This document shows positions 7,425 to 14,497 of a stretch of DNA of 33,474 nucleotides, in pieces (within the stretch, counting starts at the first letter, position 1; every line of letters begins with the position of its first letter). Below the pieces are notes generated by a model. That model was not told the origin of the DNA. It searched no databases and saw only the letters and a list, made by a program, of their open reading frames with translations. The DNA comes from an uncultured Oscillospiraceae bacterium (GTDB lineage Bacteria; Bacillota; Clostridia; Oscillospirales; Oscillospiraceae). The position numbers were made by a program, and so were the translations under genes. The stretch lies in NCBI GenBank assembly GCA_944386985.1, contig CALXDD010000031.1, positions 1 to 33,474 of the forward strand, written 5' to 3'.

Positions 7425-7700
7425 ATGGCTTACGATACCCCTGAGTACGCCCACCACCAGATCACCCTGGAGGGGCGGGAGCGGCTCACCGTCTCCGGCG
7501 TGGAGGACGTGGAGCGCTTTGACGAGAATATGATCGTGATGTCCACCGCCGCCGGTACCCTGGTGGTATCGGGGGAGGGACTCCACATCGGCAAGCTGAC
7601 CCTGGACGGCGGCGAGCTCCATGTGGACGGACGGATCGACGCCATGAGCTATGAAGAGGTAGGCAGGAGCGGCGGGCTTCTCAGCCGCCTGTTTGGCTGA
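7425..7700 (+). CDS. yabP: Sporulation protein YabP
   Basis: A 91-residue YabP/YqfC-family protein. The start at 7425 (GGGAGGATGCGCT just before) is preferred to an in-frame ATG at 7392. The sequence has the family features HHQITLEGRERLTVSGVEDVERFDE (in part), MSTAAGTLVVSGEGLHIGKL and an Asp/Gly-rich end, HVDGRIDAMSY. In B. subtilis yabP is expressed in the mother cell and is needed for normal spore formation; its biochemical role is not known. The stop codon overlaps the yabQ start by 1 bp, so the two are coupled. Confidence 0.93.
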   Translation: MAYDTPEYAHHQITLEGRERLTVSGVEDVERFDENMIVMSTAAGTLVVSGEGLHIGKLTLDGGELHVDGRIDAMSYEEVGRSGGLLSRLFG

Positions 7701-8494
7701 TGGGGGTGGATCTCTCCCAGCAGCTGACAGCCTTCCTCCTGTCCTGGGTGCTGGGCGCCCTGTTGGGCGTGGTGTTTGACCTTCTGCGCGTGCCGGGCCG
7801 CCGGGGCGGGTGGGTCCGCTCGGCGCTGGACGGTCTCTTCTGTCTTTTCTCCGGGGCCTGTATCATTGCCTTCATGCTGCAGCCCGGAGACGGGGAGCTG
7901 CGGGTCTATATGCTGGCGGGCATCGCGGGCGGCGCCCTTTTGTACCTCTCCCTCCTCAGCCCCCATCTGCGGCCGCTGTGGGACTTCTGGCGGGGCGTGA
8001 CGGTGGATTGCTTCCGCTTTTTTCTCTCCCCCCTGCTCCTCCTGATCGCCCTTCTGAAAAAAATTGCCAAATCGCAAAAAAAGCACTTTCTTTTTCTTCG
8101 GAAGTGGTTTACAATAATAAGACACCAGCGGTGGATGATTCTGATCCGCCGCAAGCGATTCGGAGAGGAGGGGGTTCCCATGGGCCGCAGCCGGCGGGAG
8201 AGGAAGCAGCGGAAAAGGAAAAAGAAGTCCGGCGGACTGCTGGGCGGGCTGATTTTGCTGGTACTGCTGTTTGGCCTTGGGTTCCAGCTCTATCGGATGC
8301 AGGATCAGCTGGCAGCTGCCCGGGCGGAGAGGTCCGCCCTTGCCGAGCAGATCAGCGCCCTCCAGGAGGAGAACAGCCAGCTGGAGGAGGACATTGCCCG
8401 CAGCAGTGATCCCGAGATGATTGAGAAGATCGCCCGGGAGGATCTGGGCATGGTGGTCCAGGACGAGAAGGTGTTCTACACCACCGGCGGATAA
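7700..8494 (+). CDS. yabQ: Spore cortex protein YabQ, reading in frame into a DivIC/FtsB-like domain
   Basis: The open frame is 264 residues. Residues 1-160 are YabQ, a polytopic membrane protein needed for cortex formation during sporulation. It has spans near 9-27, 43-60, 72-88 and 103-122, and the family phrase GVVFDLLRV. Residues 161-264 are a DivIC/FtsB-type division protein: a basic start (GRSRRERKQRKRKKK), one span (about 178-197), a coiled coil (about 200-240) and the family end MIEKIAREDLGMV. No stop separates the two parts. An internal ATG at 8180 with a strong ribosome site could also make the second part alone. YabQ is normally a separate gene beside divIC, so this is either a real fusion or a lost stop codon. 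The start overlaps the yabP stop. Confidence 0.85.
   Translation: MGVDLSQQLTAFLLSWVLGALLGVVFDLLRVPGRRGGWVRSALDGLFCLFSGACIIAFMLQPGDGELRVYMLAGIAGGALLYLSLLSPHLRPLWDFWRGVTVDCFRFFLSPLLLLIALLKKIAKSQKKHFLFLRKWFTIIRHQRWMILIRRKRFGEEGVPMGRSRRERKQRKRKKKSGGLLGGLILLVLLFGLGFQLYRMQDQLAAARAERSALAEQISALQEENSQLEEDIARSSDPEMIEKIAREDLGMVVQDEKVFYTTGG
8180..8494 (+). CDS. divIC: DivIC/FtsB-like septum protein (internal start within the yabQ frame)
   Basis: A 104-residue product starting at an internal ATG preceded by GGAGAGGAGGGGG about 6 nt upstream, a better ribosome site than many real starts here. DivIC/FtsB proteins are single-span members of the divisome that join FtsL and DivIB/FtsQ at the septum. The basic cytoplasmic tail, span, Leu/Glu-rich coiled coil (LAAARAERSALAEQISAL) and closing IAREDLGMV...EKVFY fit the family. 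The gene normally follows yabQ. I list it separately because the ribosome site suggests independent synthesis even though yabQ has no stop before it. Confidence 0.7.
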   Translation: MGRSRRERKQRKRKKKSGGLLGGLILLVLLFGLGFQLYRMQDQLAAARAERSALAEQISALQEENSQLEEDIARSSDPEMIEKIAREDLGMVVQDEKVFYTTGG

Positions 8495-8508
8495 CAAGAG
8501 AACGAAGA

Positions 8509-8545
8509 AGCCGCCGCGGACAGAGGCTGTCCGCGGCGGCTTTTG
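8509..8545 (+). terminator. Terminator after yabQ/divIC
   Basis: A perfect 15-bp stem AGCCGCCGCGGACAG/CTGTCCGCGGCGGCT with loop AGG, then TTTT. The stem core CCGCCGCGGACAG recurs in the rnf terminator at 23137. Confidence 0.85.
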
Positions 8546-8572
8546 CCGTCTTTGGCTTTGCTCGTTCCAGGA

Positions 8573-8602
8573 CAAAGGAGGCCCTTCACAGGGCCTCCTT
8601 TG
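8573..8602 (-). terminator. Hairpin at the end of mutY
   Basis: A 13-bp perfect stem CAAAGGAGGCCCT/AGGGCCTCCTTTG. The mutY stop codon is in the 4-nt loop. The T-run on the minus strand is short, so termination strength is uncertain. Confidence 0.55.
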
Positions 8603-9653
8603 CCATTTTCCAATATTTTCCAAAAGCGGAGGGAACCGCATACCGCTCCAGCTCCTCCGGTCCCGCCCAGGTGAGGCCGCTCCCCTCTCCCCGGACCTCC
8701 AGGACATAGCCGGTCATCCGCCACTCCACATGGGTGAAGATGTGCCGGGCGGCCGCCTTCTGCCGCCACTGGACGGGGGTCAGGCCCCAGGCGGCCAGAG
8801 GCGCGGCGGCCTCCTCCTCGGAGAGGGTTCCGGGACAGTGGGGAAACTCCCACAGCCCCGCCAAAAGCCCCCGGTCCTCCCGGCGGCGGAGGGCCACCTT
8901 CCCCTCCCGGAGGAGGACGTACACTGTCAGCTCCTCCTGCCGCCTCTCCGCTTTTTTCCGCTTCACAGGGAATTCCGTCTCCCGTCCGGCGGCGTGGGCG
9001 GCGCAGAGGGCGGCCAGGGGGCAGCTTTTGCAGTCCGGCTGGCCGTTGGGGAGACACACCGTGGCCCCCAGGTCCATAAGGGCCTGGTTGAAGTCCCCGG
9101 GCCGGTCCGGGGGCACCAGGTCCGCCACCATGGCGGTGAACATCCGCCGCCCGCCGGGGCTCAGAATGTCCTCCCCCGATGCGGACAGCCGGGCGGCGAT
9201 CCGCAGCACGTTGCCGTCCACCGCCGGTACCCGCCGGCCAAAGGCGATGGAGGCAACCGCTCCGGCGGTGTAGTCCCCGATCCCCGGCAGGGCCCGGAGG
9301 CCCTCAAAGGTGTCGGGAAACCGGCCGCCGCGGTCCTTCATGATGACCTTGGCCGCCCGCTGGAGGTTTCTGGCCCGGCTGTAGTAGCCAAGGCCCTCCC
9401 ACAGCTTCATGAGCCGGTCCTCCTCCACTGCCGCTAAGGCCGCCACGTCCGGCAGCTCCTCCATCCACTGCCGGTAGTAGGGCAGCACCGCCGCCACCCT
9501 GGTCTGCTGGAGCATGATCTCCGACACCCATACCCGGTAGGGATCGGCGCTCTCCCGCCAAGGGAGACTGCGGCGGTGGGCGTCATACCAGCGTAAAAGC
9601 CGCCCCGTCACTTTAGCGGGCAGGGGCGGATATTGCAGTTGTTCCTTCTTCAT
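8586..9653 (-). CDS. mutY: A/G-specific adenine DNA glycosylase
   Basis: A 355-residue MutY that removes adenine mispaired with 8-oxoguanine in DNA. The glycosylase domain has catalytic E45 in WVSEIMLQQT, a helix-hairpin-helix LPGIGDYTAG (about 122-131) and catalytic D146 in VPAVDGNVLR. A [4Fe-4S] cluster is carried by C200, C208, C211 and C217; the first spacing is seven residues, one more than the classical six. The C-terminal NUDIX-like domain (about 230-350) reads 8-oxoguanine. It is the last gene of a four-gene minus-strand operon, and its ATG overlaps the preceding stop by 4 bp (ATGA). Confidence 0.95.
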   Translation of the reverse strand: MKKEQLQYPPLPAKVTGRLLRWYDAHRRSLPWRESADPYRVWVSEIMLQQTRVAAVLPYYRQWMEELPDVAALAAVEEDRLMKLWEGLGYYSRARNLQRAAKVIMKDRGGRFPDTFEGLRALPGIGDYTAGAVASIAFGRRVPAVDGNVLRIAARLSASGEDILSPGGRRMFTAMVADLVPPDRPGDFNQALMDLGATVCLPNGQPDCKSCPLAALCAAHAAGRETEFPVKRKKAERRQEELTVYVLLREGKVALRRREDRGLLAGLWEFPHCPGTLSEEEAAAPLAAWGLTPVQWRQKAAARHIFTHVEWRMTGYVLEVRGEGSGLTWAGPEELERYAVPSAFGKYWKMAKEAL

Positions 9654-10492
9654 CGATTAAACCTCGTGGCGTAGCCGCACCGGCGGCACAGCTCCTCCGC
9701 GGGCTGCCGCCGGGAAAATCCCTCGTAGATCGCCTGGGCCCTGGGGCCCGCCAAAATCTCCCCCAGGGGCTGGGTGAAGAGATTTCCAAGGGGGATGTCC
9801 CCCTCGTGGTCCAGGCAGCAGGGCACCACCGTGCCGTCCCAGAGGACGGCCACCTGATTGCGGAGGCCCTGACAAAACTGGACCTCCGCCGTTTCGGCGC
9901 TGAGATCCGGCCAGTCAAACCGCTCCGCCTGCTCCAAAAAGAGCCGGTCCCCCAGCACCCAGACCCCCTTCCACACCCCGGGCGTACACAGGGGGTCCCG
10001 GCCCAGCTTCTCCTCCAAAAAGCGGAGGATCTCCCCATTCAGCCGGTCCCCGCCGCCGATGTTCCACAGCCGGAGGCACCGGACCATCTCCCCCCGGCGG
10101 CAAAAGTCCCACACGCCGTCCAAATAGTCCTGCAGGGCGGTGCGGCCGTTGCCCTCCATGCTGTGGAGGGACACGCTGACCTTGCGGACCGCCGGGTGGA
10201 AAAGGGCGTCCCCTGCCGTGGGCAGGAGGGTGCCGTTGGTGGTGACGGAGGCCCGGAGGTCATGGGCGGCGCAGAGGTCCAGAATGGTTCCCAGCTCCGG
10301 GTGGAGCAGGGGCTCCCCCATGACGTGGAGGTAGACGTCGTCTGTGAACTCCTTCAGCTGGGGGGCCAGCCGGGCGAAGTTTGCCGCGGGCAGAAAGCCG
10401 GGGACCCGGCGGGTGCCGGGGCAGAAGTCGCAGCGGAGGTTGCAGCGGTTGGTAATCTCCACATAGATCCGCTGAAAGCGGGGGCGGCTCAT
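9650..10492 (-). CDS. Radical SAM protein with SPASM-like C-terminal cysteines
   Basis: A 280-residue protein. The start at 10492 is chosen because it overlaps the upstream stop (ATGA) and the radical-SAM motif follows directly. CNLRCDFC (C17, C21, C24) binds the [4Fe-4S] cluster that cleaves S-adenosylmethionine. HVMGEPLLHPEL and VTTNGTLL are typical SAM-binding strands. The C-terminal part has CCLDHEGDIPLGNL and CRRCGYATRF, as in SPASM/Twitch enzymes that carry extra Fe-S clusters and often modify peptides or sugars. No precursor peptide is seen next to it, so the substrate is unknown. It sits between a GNAT gene and mutY. Confidence 0.87.
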   Translation of the reverse strand: MSRPRFQRIYVEITNRCNLRCDFCPGTRRVPGFLPAANFARLAPQLKEFTDDVYLHVMGEPLLHPELGTILDLCAAHDLRASVTTNGTLLPTAGDALFHPAVRKVSVSLHSMEGNGRTALQDYLDGVWDFCRRGEMVRCLRLWNIGGGDRLNGEILRFLEEKLGRDPLCTPGVWKGVWVLGDRLFLEQAERFDWPDLSAETAEVQFCQGLRNQVAVLWDGTVVPCCLDHEGDIPLGNLFTQPLGEILAGPRAQAIYEGFSRRQPAEELCRRCGYATRFNR

Positions 10493-11064
10493 TGGCTGTA
10501 CCTCTCCAGCAGGGCGGTCACCTGGTCCTTTGGCAGAGCGGGGGCCGGGACAAAGGGGGCCGGGGGCACCTGGGCGGGATAGAGCACCTTCTCGTACCAG
10601 CCGATGTCCCACCAGGCTCCCATTTTGTAGCCCATCTCCGGAAACCGCTCTAAAAGGCGGAAGCCCAGGGCCATGTGGAGGCCGTGGCTCTCCTCGTTGG
10701 GCAGGGCTACCACGCCGTAGGCCAGATGGACGTGCTGGAGGGTGAGAAGCTCCAAAAGGCATCCGTAGAGCCGTCGGCCCACTCCCCTGCCCCGGCAGTC
10801 CTGCCGGACGTATACCGACAGCTCCGCGGACCAGTCGTAGGCGGCGCGGCTGCGGACCCGGGAGGCGTAGGCGTAGCCCAAAATCTCCCCGTTCTCCTCC
10901 ATGGCGAGATAGGGGTACTGCTCCAGCACTGAGCGGACGCGCCGGGCAAATTCCTCCTCCGTGGGCACCGCCTCCTCAAAGGTGATGGCGGTGTTTAGAA
11001 TATAGGGGGTGTAGATGGCCAGAATGGCGGGGGCGTCCGCCGGTGTGACAAGACGAAGGGGCAT
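10489..11064 (-). CDS. GNAT-family N-acetyltransferase (phosphinothricin-acetyltransferase-like)
   Basis: A 191-residue acetyl-CoA-dependent acetyltransferase. It opens with PLRLVTPADAPAILAIY and IYTPYILNTAITFEEAVP, which resembles the Pat/YwnH group that acetylates amino-acid analogues such as phosphinothricin or methionine sulfone. The acetyl-CoA loop is CRGRGVGRRLY (R/Q-x-x-G-x-G/A). GFRLLERFPEMGYKMGAWWDIGWYEK is the family end, here split by a short variant. About 25 extra residues follow, rich in Pro and Ala. The gene starts 2 bp after the PflX-like gene and overlaps the next one by 4 bp. Resistance versus housekeeping detoxification cannot be decided from sequence. Confidence 0.85.
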   Translation of the reverse strand: MPLRLVTPADAPAILAIYTPYILNTAITFEEAVPTEEEFARRVRSVLEQYPYLAMEENGEILGYAYASRVRSRAAYDWSAELSVYVRQDCRGRGVGRRLYGCLLELLTLQHVHLAYGVVALPNEESHGLHMALGFRLLERFPEMGYKMGAWWDIGWYEKVLYPAQVPPAPFVPAPALPKDQVTALLERYSQ

Positions 11065-11066
11065 GG

Positions 11067-11963
11067 TTATTCCTCCTTTTGGGTGAGACCGGCAAGGCCG
11101 GTGAGGTCGAAGTCGGGGGTATAAGCGGCCCGGGCGGAGGCGGCGTCCTGGGTGTAGCCGCTTTGGATGCCCACATTTTCCATGTAGGCCGCGGCGGAGC
11201 GGTACTCCGCCCCGGTAACCCGGCGGGCAAGAAGGCCCTCCGCCCCGGGCTGGGGGGTATACTGGGCCATGAGGGACACCAGCACCTGGCCGGGGACGAA
11301 GGTTTCCGATATCCAGTCCAGCACAGCCTTGGTGTTGTTGAGGGCGCCGGGGAGCAGCAGGTGGCGGATGATCACGCCGGAGGTCATGAGGCCGTTGCTG
11401 TCGAAGCGGCAGGGGCCGGTTTGGCGGACCATCTCCCGGATGGCGGCGGCAGCGGTCTCGAAGTAGTCCGGGGCGGCGCTGTACCGCTCCGCCAGGGCGT
11501 TGTCGGCGTATTTGAGGTCCGGGAGATAGATCTGGATTTTACCCTGAAGGCTCTGGAGTGTCTCCAGGCGCTCATAGCCGCCGCAGTTGTACACCACCGG
11601 CACGGAGAGGGGCTCCTCCAGCACCGCCGCCACGGCGTGGGAGAAGTGGGTGGGGGTGACGAAGTTGATGTTGTGGGCTCCCTGGGCGATGAGGTCGAGG
11701 CACAGCTCCCGGAGCTGGGGGACGGTGATGGTTTTGCCGAAGCGGTCGTGGCTGATGGAGTGGTTCTGGCAGAAGACGCAGCGGAGGGAGCAGCCGGAGA
11801 AGAAGATGGCGCCGCTGCCCCGGGTACCGCTGATGCAGGGCTCCTCCCAGTGGTGGAGGGCGGCCCGGGCCACCACCGGCAGAGCGGGCATGGCGCAGAA
11901 GCCGCCGCCTTCTGTGTCGGTGCGCACCGCGCCGCAGCGGCGGGGACAGAGTGTACAAACCAT
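11067..11963 (-). CDS. PflX-like radical SAM protein (COG1313 type)
   Basis: A 298-residue radical SAM protein related to pyruvate-formate-lyase activating enzymes. The SAM cluster motif is GCSLRCVFCQN (C58, C62, C65). An N-terminal cysteine set, C3-C6-C10-C23 (CTLCPRRC), is typical of the PflX branch and may bind a second metal centre. Conserved stretches are NINFVTPTHF, VYNCGGYE, YLPDLKYAD and LMAQYTPQ. The natural substrate of this branch is not established, and no glycyl-radical enzyme is encoded nearby. It is the first gene of the operon, with AAAGGAG before the ATG. Its leader begins inside repeat copy 2. Confidence 0.87.
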   Translation of the reverse strand: MVCTLCPRRCGAVRTDTEGGGFCAMPALPVVARAALHHWEEPCISGTRGSGAIFFSGCSLRCVFCQNHSISHDRFGKTITVPQLRELCLDLIAQGAHNINFVTPTHFSHAVAAVLEEPLSVPVVYNCGGYERLETLQSLQGKIQIYLPDLKYADNALAERYSAAPDYFETAAAAIREMVRQTGPCRFDSNGLMTSGVIIRHLLLPGALNNTKAVLDWISETFVPGQVLVSLMAQYTPQPGAEGLLARRVTGAEYRSAAAYMENVGIQSGYTQDAASARAAYTPDFDLTGLAGLTQKEE

Positions 11964-11985
11964 AGAGGGGGCTCCTTTCTTTTTT

Positions 11986-12877
11986 GTCCGCTCAGTCGCC
12001 GGGACGGGCTGGTTTTTTGTCCTGCTGACGCAGGTGGTTCTTTTTTGTCGGTGGCCGACGGTGTACTGAATGGTGTTCTGCCTCCGGCGGCCTACTTTTG
12101 TCGCTGAACAAAAGTAGGCAAAAATCAGCTTAGAACCAAGGTTCTAAGGACTCCTTTGTTTCCTATTATGGGGAGTCTTGTACCGTTTATATTGTGAGAT
12201 TGTACGGCTGACACTGCAAGGGGGTGACAGTTCCCCTGTTTCCGCGCTTCGGCGCGCTCCCCTGGTGGTTGTAGAAGCCTCTGCAATTACACCATGCCCA
12301 AGCCTTCCCCGCGGGGGAAGGTGCCCCAGTGCGCACACTGGGGCGGATGAGGGGAACGCCACCGAAAAGCTCCAGACCAGCTCGGAGGGAAAATCAAAAA
12401 CCAATTTTTGACGGGAAGTTGCCTCTGAATCAATCTGCTGAATTTCGATACCCTTCCCCTCATCCGGCGCTGCGCGCCACCTTCCCCCAGGGGAAGGCTT
12501 TTAGACGAAACAGCCATCGTCAACCCACCAATGGAGCGCGCTGAAGCGCGGTGGTAGTCTGTACCGGACACGTCAACGGAGCGTCGGAGGCAACAGGAGT
12601 AACAATCGTCAGGGGGGACCATCGTTCCACGTCAGGACAAGGAATTCTTAGAACCATGGGTTCTAAGCGAGTTTTCGCCGAGCCGCAGCGAGGTGTTTCG
12701 GAGCGCAACCGAGCGCAGCGAGGCTCTTGGCGCGGAGATGGTGACTTTTTGCTCGCACAAAAAGTCACCCGCCGGAGGCAGAACAAGGGATCGAACCACC
12801 GTCGGGTACCGACAAAAAGACCCCGCCCTCGTCAGAGGGCAAAAGAAAACAGCGCCGGTCCCGGCAACCGAGGGGAC
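11986..12877. repeat. Large two-armed interspersed repeat element, copy 2 (inverted relative to copies 1 and 3)
   Basis: About 890 bp, non-coding. The left arm matches the right arm of copy 1 read in reverse: the same end block, GTCGG-TGG-CCGAC hairpin, CCTACTTTTGT/ACAAAAGTAGG stem, TTAGAACC palindrome and CCTATTATGGG-AGTCT segment. The right arm matches the left arm of copy 1, ending in GGGTACCGAC and GAGGGGAC. The right arm holds an extra ~50 bp of repeated GAGCGCAGCGAG-like sequence (about 12676-12732) absent from copy 1. The copy lies between the pflX-like start codon and the metK promoter. Confidence 0.9.
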
Positions 12878-12988
12878 AAAAGCCCCCCGGCGATTGAGGG
12901 CCATTATATCACACTTCCCGCCGGGAGGCAACGATGGCTCGCCGGGACAAAAAAGCCCCGATTTTGACAAAAAAAGAAGAAATTCCCC

Positions 12989-13017
12989 TTGACAGAACCA
13001 GAAAGAGACTCTATAAT
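12989..13017 (+). promoter_or_regulatory. Consensus sigma-A promoter for the metK leader
   Basis: Perfect -35 TTGACA, 17-nt spacer and perfect -10 TATAAT, about 30 nt upstream of the SAM riboswitch. This is the strongest promoter in the window. Confidence 0.93.
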
Positions 13018-13050
13018 AATTCCGGACATTCATCCAGGACAACTGCAGAC

Positions 13051-13143
13051 CTTATCAAGAGTGGCGGAGGGAACGGCCCGATGAAGCCACGGCAACCTGC
13101 TCATTCCGGCAAGGTGCCAATTCCGGCGGAAACGCAAGATGAG
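13051..13143 (+). ncRNA. SAM-I (S-box) riboswitch aptamer upstream of metK
   Basis: The leader has the S-box signature: CTTATCAAGAGTGGCGGAGG, GGCCCGATGAAGCC, CGGCAACC, and a closing GCAAGATGAG that pairs with CTTATC to form P1. SAM binding normally stabilises P1 and lets a downstream terminator form, turning off SAM synthesis when SAM is plentiful. The gene behind it is metK, which agrees. The expression platform is at 13144-13197. Confidence 0.95.
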
Positions 13144-13167
13144 GAAAACCCCCAAAGTTTTCACAAT

Positions 13168-13197
13168 GCCCCGTCGGATACCCGACGAGGCGTTTTT
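13168..13197 (+). terminator. Riboswitch-controlled terminator before metK
   Basis: Stem GCCCCGTCGG/CCGACGAGGC (one mismatch) with a short loop, followed by GTTTTTT. It lies about 45 nt before the metK start and completes the SAM-I off-switch. Confidence 0.9.
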
Positions 13198-13241
13198 TCT
13201 CGTTTTGCAAAGAAAAAACTTATAGAAAGGAAGCAAAACAA

Positions 13242-14396
13242 ATGGCACATCGTATTTTTACCTCTGAATCTGTAACCGAGGGACATCCCGACAAAGTCTG
13301 TGACCAGATCTCCGACGCCGTGCTGGACGCCATTCTGGCCCAGGACCCCTACGGCCGGGTGGCCTGCGAGACCGTCACCACCACCGGCATGGTGATGGTC
13401 ATGGGCGAGATCTCCACCAAGTGCTATGTGGACATCCCCCATGTGGTCCGCAAAACTGTGGAGGAGATCGGCTATAACGATCCCGCCTGCGGCTTCGACG
13501 CCCGCAGCTGCGCCGTTATGACCAGCATCGACGAGCAGAGCGGCGACATCGCCATGGGCGTGGACGGCGACAGCGACGAGGACATCGGCGCCGGCGACCA
13601 GGGCATGATGTTCGGCTACGCCTGCGACGAGACCGACACCCTCATGCCCGCCCCCATCGCCATGGCCCACGACCTTACCCGCCGCTTAGCCGCCGTCCGC
13701 AAGAGCGGCGAGCTCAGCTGGCTGCGGCCCGACGGTAAGAGCCAGGTCACCGTGGAGTACGACGAGGACGGCAAGGTTCTCCGCTGCCCCGCCATCGTGA
13801 TCTCCACCCAGCACAGCCCCGACATCGCCACCAAGGACCTGCGGGAGGCCATTATGGAGACCGTGATCCGGCCCACCATCCCCGCCAAGTACATCGACAA
13901 GGACACCCAGTTCTTCATCAACCCCACCGGCCGGTTTGTCATCGGCGGCCCCGTGGGCGACAGCGGCCTTACGGGCCGGAAGATCATCGTGGACACCTAC
14001 GGCGGCTCCGCCAGCCACGGCGGCGGCTGCTTCAGCGGCAAGGACCCCACCAAGGTGGACCGCTCCGCCGCCTATATGGCCCGGTACATGGCCAAGAACG
14101 TGGTGGCCGCCGGTCTCGCCCGCCGCTGCCACATTGAGCTGGCCTACGCCATCGGCGTCAGCGAGCCGGTGAGCGTGCTGGTGGACACCCAGGGCACCGG
14201 CGTTGTCAGCGACGAGAAGCTGTCCCAGGTGGTGCGGGAGCTGTTCGACCTGCGGCCCGGCAAGATCATCACCAAGCTGGATCTCCGCCGCCCCATCTAC
14301 CGCCAGACCGCCGCCTACGGCCACTTTGGCCGCACCGACGTGGATCTGCCCTGGGAGCACACCGATATGGTGGACGCCCTGAAGCAGGCCCTGTAA
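13242..14396 (+). CDS. metK: S-adenosylmethionine synthetase
   Basis: A 384-residue MetK, full length. It makes S-adenosylmethionine from methionine and ATP in the cytosol. Motifs: [20 protein letters not shown] at the start, [12 protein letters not shown] (ATP/methionine loop), [20 protein letters not shown] and [15 protein letters not shown]. The residue before FSGKD is Cys, where Ala is usual (GGGCFSGKD). GAAAGGAAGC precedes the ATG. Control is by the SAM-I riboswitch and terminator immediately upstream. SAM is also the cofactor of the two radical SAM enzymes just upstream on the other strand. Confidence 0.97.
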   Translation: MAHRIFTSESVTEGHPDKVCDQISDAVLDAILAQDPYGRVACETVTTTGMVMVMGEISTKCYVDIPHVVRKTVEEIGYNDPACGFDARSCAVMTSIDEQSGDIAMGVDGDSDEDIGAGDQGMMFGYACDETDTLMPAPIAMAHDLTRRLAAVRKSGELSWLRPDGKSQVTVEYDEDGKVLRCPAIVISTQHSPDIATKDLREAIMETVIRPTIPAKYIDKDTQFFINPTGRFVIGGPVGDSGLTGRKIIVDTYGGSASHGGGCFSGKDPTKVDRSAAYMARYMAKNVVAAGLARRCHIELAYAIGVSEPVSVLVDTQGTGVVSDEKLSQVVRELFDLRPGKIITKLDLRRPIYRQTAAYGHFGRTDVDLPWEHTDMVDALKQAL

Positions 14397-14405
14397 GAAA
14401 AACGA

Positions 14406-14450
14406 AAAATCCCTCATCTGCCGTTCCCAGGCGGATGAGGGATTTTGTTG
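14406..14450. terminator. Bidirectional terminator between metK and the histidine phosphatase gene
   Basis: A 17-bp stem AAAATCCCTCATCTGCC/GGCGGATGAGGGATTTT (one G-U pair) with a 7-nt loop and T-runs on both strands. It can end metK and the convergent minus-strand gene. Confidence 0.85.
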
Positions 14451-14497
14451 TCCTGTGCTTTTTTGCGGCAAAAGGGGCTTCTCCGGAAACCAGAGAA

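Noticed and set aside
9650-10762. Longer radical SAM protein (370 codons) starting at 10762
   Set aside because: The extra N-terminus is Pro/Gly/Arg-rich, lies over the GNAT gene, and the coupled ATG at 10492 gives the natural start.
11986-12877. Insertion sequence with transposase
   Set aside because: Inverted ends are present, but there is no transposase-like frame in any copy and no visible target-site duplication.
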